Origin: a virus
DNA length: 29,201 nt
Reading direction: 5' to 3' (one strand)
IMG/VR virus record: IMGVR_UViG_3300009502_000157
Location: 1 to 29,201 of that record
Positions 27,171-29,201 of this stretch are shown here, one piece after another. Under the pieces are notes generated by a model. That model was not told the DNA's origin. It saw only the letters and a list, made by a program, of their open reading frames with translations, and did not search any database. Position numbers and translations under genes: made by a program. Each line of letters begins with the position of its first letter. The first letter of the stretch is position 1.

Positions 27171-28250
27171 CTATCCCAGAGACAGGTTATTAGTCCCTGC
27201 CAATGCTACCACTCCAGGGCTAGTATACACAATTGTGAGGCTCACAGGGTCCCCAGAGAAGTTACTGACTACAACATCGACAATGAAAGCCGTAGGTGCC
27301 CCCTCTGGTTGAGTAACATTGATACTCAATACAGAGTACAACCTCTCCTTGGCAGATACGTTCTGGTACTTGGCTTGTTCCTGTTGGACCTTCTGGAAGT
27401 TAGCCAAAGCATCCCTGACCGTAGATTTGATTGTCTCGGCCGTACCAGGAATAGCCTTCTGCCCAATCAAAGACCTGAGTACTGTTCCATACCAGGGATG
27501 GTAGGGGTTGGATTGAAGGTCCGTCAACATGATTTTCAGGGAAGCTTGATACAGGAGGTTCTCATCCTGTACCATCAGGGCTTCACCCTTTGCATCAAAT
27601 CCATAATCATTCTCGACGCCCGTAGACCGGCATCGAAGGCAGTACTGCCTGGGCACTGGGTAAGAAACCCTGAAGTATGGGTTGGCTTTGAAGGGCTCAG
27701 TGAACTGGAGGGTATACCCCTGTTCTACCGTTCCCTGAATCATGGGACGGCGAAGCAACCTCCACCCAGGGAAGATATTCCTTCCCGCAGCCATATGCTG
27801 TTGCCCAAAGCCTAGAGCCGAAGCTGCAAACCCTTGAACATTGACCCAGGAATCCAAACCTACCCTTGTAGTCTCCCGTAGGATGAGCCTCCCTCCCGAA
27901 GCTTCCGCCAAGAGACCCATGTTAGGCACCGTGAAGAGAGGGACAAGCTCTGCAACAGTTCGATACCCCACAGTCAAAGCACGGGTCACCGTGCCATTAG
28001 GGGTCGTGACCGAAACCGTATTCTCTCTGAGAGGGATACGGAATGGTTCCTTCACGCTCCCGATCAATGTAGCCGAAGAGTAGTAACCAGTAGAGGGGAT
28101 GAGGTACTGGTCATTGACCAGCACCCTTACCATCCCCGTACCAAAGAGGGGTTGACGAGTTTGGAGAGTAACCCTGTCTGTATCCAGGATTGACTTTTCC
28201 CCATCAATGTAATGTGGACACGGAAAGGCCAGTTGGAAGTCTTCTGACAT
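27171..28250 (-). CDS. Probable baseplate wedge protein with gp25-like C-terminus (359 aa)
   Basis: The C-terminal 100 residues read as a long helix (TAETIKSTVRDALANFQKVQQEQAKYQ, 270-296), then KERLYSVLSINVTQ and two beta strands (AFIVDVVVSN, DPVSLTIVYT). This is the helix, (E)R, strand, strand plan of the GPW/gp25 family, and it stands immediately before the J gene, as gp25 and gpW do. The family call is inference: the usual EPR triad reads KERL here. The N-terminal 200 residues are a separate beta-rich domain (LFGTGMVRVLVNDQYLIPSTGYY). Next come a CLRC pair (C204, C207) within YCLRCRSTGVEND and a PYHPWYGT motif (249-256). The CxxC could bind metal with other residues, but only one pair is visible. 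The ATG at 28250 is the first start after an in-frame TGA. The gene is 4 bases from the J gene and ends with TAG. Confidence 0.8.
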   Translation of the reverse strand: MSEDFQLAFPCPHYIDGEKSILDTDRVTLQTRQPLFGTGMVRVLVNDQYLIPSTGYYSSATLIGSVKEPFRIPLRENTVSVTTPNGTVTRALTVGYRTVAELVPLFTVPNMGLLAEASGGRLILRETTRVGLDSWVNVQGFAASALGFGQQHMAAGRNIFPGWRLLRRPMIQGTVEQGYTLQFTEPFKANPYFRVSYPVPRQYCLRCRSTGVENDYGFDAKGEALMVQDENLLYQASLKIMLTDLQSNPYHPWYGTVLRSLIGQKAIPGTAETIKSTVRDALANFQKVQQEQAKYQNVSAKERLYSVLSINVTQPEGAPTAFIVDVVVSNFSGDPVSLTIVYTSPGVVALAGTNNLSLG

Positions 28251-28252
28251 CA

Positions 28253-28266
28253 GGGTACTCTTACCC
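28253..28266 (-). promoter_or_regulatory. Short hairpin just before the gp25-like gene
   Basis: On the minus strand GGGTA-AGAG-TACCC forms a 5-bp stem with a 4-base loop, ending 2 bases before the ATG at 28250. The only purine-rich, ribosome-binding-like bases (GGGGTAAGAG) lie in the stem and loop. The stem is short, so this may be chance. Confidence 0.3.
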
Positions 28267-28283
28267 CGGATATCATAACACCA

Positions 28284-29201
28284 TCAACGGAGAGAAGGAT
28301 AATACTTGTCCATGGCATTCTCCCAGATTTCGTTCTGTGCCCAATATGCTGCCTGGATATCCCCTTGTGGGTTGTCCATGTCAACACCATGGGCCTTCAA
28401 GAACACATGAATCTTCTGTGAAGTGAAGAGAGTGTCATAAATCCTACTCATCACAAAATTGATTCTCTGGCGATCCTGTGGGAAGGATGAGTCAGGGTTA
28501 GGCTTGAATCCGAAGGGGATAGCCCCCTTGTTGACATCTCCAACTTCTTTGATGATCCTAGGTTCCACCACCGTTTCGTAGTATTCCTGGACCAAGGCAT
28601 CTACCTGATGCTGGAAATCCGTCTTGCTCTCGGCAATGTAGCGTTCCAATTCTGCCATGTACACCCTCTCCAGCTTGTGCATGGCAGATTCAATTTTCAC
28701 AAAGATATCATGTGTGACTCTGTTGATCTGACCCTTCCGGTCCAGCTTGACCACACTCATTGCTTCGGACTGAGCAGGACCCCAGACCTTATTGTTCCCG
28801 TCTGTGACCCGCCACATGGCAACCATCTGCCTGTCCGTGTCATAAACCCACAGGAACTTCCATGGGTTATCCGACTGCATTCGGATCACCTTGGCGCTAC
28901 CGGCCCAAGAAGGATCTTCCGGCTCTGCAAGATCCCCTAGGGGTCCCCCATGAGTGGATAGGGTGTACTTCACACTACTGATAGTAATGGTGGGATTCTT
29001 GAACTTCTGCCCAGTGCTGCCAGGGAACTGCAAGAGTGCCCCTGCATATTTGTGAGCTACTCTCTCAGCCATTGCTACGCTATCCATTGCTCTCTCCACA
29101 TATCTAACAAGGGGTCCCATACCTGGGAAAGATCGAAGGATCATCCTGAAGCCACCTAGACAATAGGCTAGGGTGCTCTTGGCCTTGGGGTAGGACTGTT
29201 C
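28284..29201 (-). CDS. Unknown tail/baseplate-region protein, 5' end outside window (>=305 aa)
   Basis: The frame is open from the right window edge to a TGA at 28286-28284. An ATG at 29144 (286 aa) has an AGGTGG 7 bases upstream and could be a true start. However, the 19 codons before it are also open and protein-like (QSYPKAKSTLAYCLGGFRM), so I annotate it as partial. The N-terminal part has hydrophobic helices (SFPGMGPLVRYVERAMDSV). A beta segment contains WKFLWVYDTDRQMVAMWRV. The middle is a long charged helix that could form a coiled coil (HDIFVKIESAMHKLERVYMAELERYIAESK). The C-terminus is helical (RINFVMSRIYDTLFTSQKIHVFL). No family is recognised. Lying upstream of the gp25-like and J genes in the same tight run, it is most likely a tail or baseplate component. 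Confidence 0.75.
   Translation of the reverse strand, partial: EQSYPKAKSTLAYCLGGFRMILRSFPGMGPLVRYVERAMDSVAMAERVAHKYAGALLQFPGSTGQKFKNPTITISSVKYTLSTHGGPLGDLAEPEDPSWAGSAKVIRMQSDNPWKFLWVYDTDRQMVAMWRVTDGNNKVWGPAQSEAMSVVKLDRKGQINRVTHDIFVKIESAMHKLERVYMAELERYIAESKTDFQHQVDALVQEYYETVVEPRIIKEVGDVNKGAIPFGFKPNPDSSFPQDRQRINFVMSRIYDTLFTSQKIHVFLKAHGVDMDNPQGDIQAAYWAQNEIWENAMDKYYPSLR

Noticed and set aside
1-29201. tRNA genes, CRISPR arrays, insertion sequences, attachment sites, toxin-antitoxin or defence genes
   Set aside because: I read both strands for repeats, cloverleaf-like segments and known enzyme motifs. Apart from the homing endonuclease nothing of this kind is visible.

Overview
This window is one continuous block of late structural genes from a large tailed phage (or a prophage of one), almost certainly a myovirus. 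All twelve genes I can support lie on the minus strand. They are packed end to end, with gaps of 2 to 59 bases, one 14-base overlap and one TAATG stop/start junction. Every recognisable product belongs to a contractile-tail baseplate or its appendages. Several proteins exceed 1,000 residues, which points to a jumbo-type phage. Neither the host nor the phage genus can be named from this stretch. TAA, TAG and TGA all appear as stops, so the standard code fits. I see no tRNA, CRISPR array, integrase, recognisable promoter or rho-independent terminator. No gene-free stretch is longer than about 60 bases.

In transcription order (right to left) the layout is as follows. The 3' part of an unknown gene enters at the right edge (28284-29201). 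Next come a 359-aa protein whose C-terminus looks like a gp25-type baseplate wedge subunit (27171-28250), a clear baseplate J / gp47-type protein of 1144 aa (23732-27166), and a 107-aa unknown (23394-23717). A 1786-aa protein follows (17996-23356). Its N-terminus sits where P2 gpI-type proteins sit, and its C-terminal two thirds look like lectin-type appendage domains. Then come a 211-aa virion-type protein (17315-17950) and a free-standing homing endonuclease (16030-17274). The rest is a run of giant tail-appendage proteins: 1120 aa (12681-16043), 1040 aa (9556-12678), 1518 aa (4940-9496), a 307-aa protein (4017-4940), and a protein of at least 1320 aa that runs off the left edge (1-3961). 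The last one is not a simple closed ORF and is easy to miss.

The order gp25-like, gp47/J, gpI-like, then fibres is the classic baseplate assembly order. I infer that the left half encodes baseplate-attached peripheral or fibre proteins. The two proteins at the ends of that left half (1120 aa and >=1320 aa) are paralogues. They share an N-terminal platform of about 400 residues, have near-identical DNA blocks over the key motifs, and each has gained a different inserted module. The homing endonuclease is the only non-structural gene. It combines two MucR-like zinc fingers, a zinc ribbon, a NUMOD3-like element and a C-terminal PD-(D/E)XK nuclease. Short hairpins sit directly in front of three genes, including the endonuclease, and could tune translation.

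I did not find a wholly new type of system. The best leads are the paralogous pair with its domain insertions, the composite homing endonuclease, and the unidentified giant appendage proteins.
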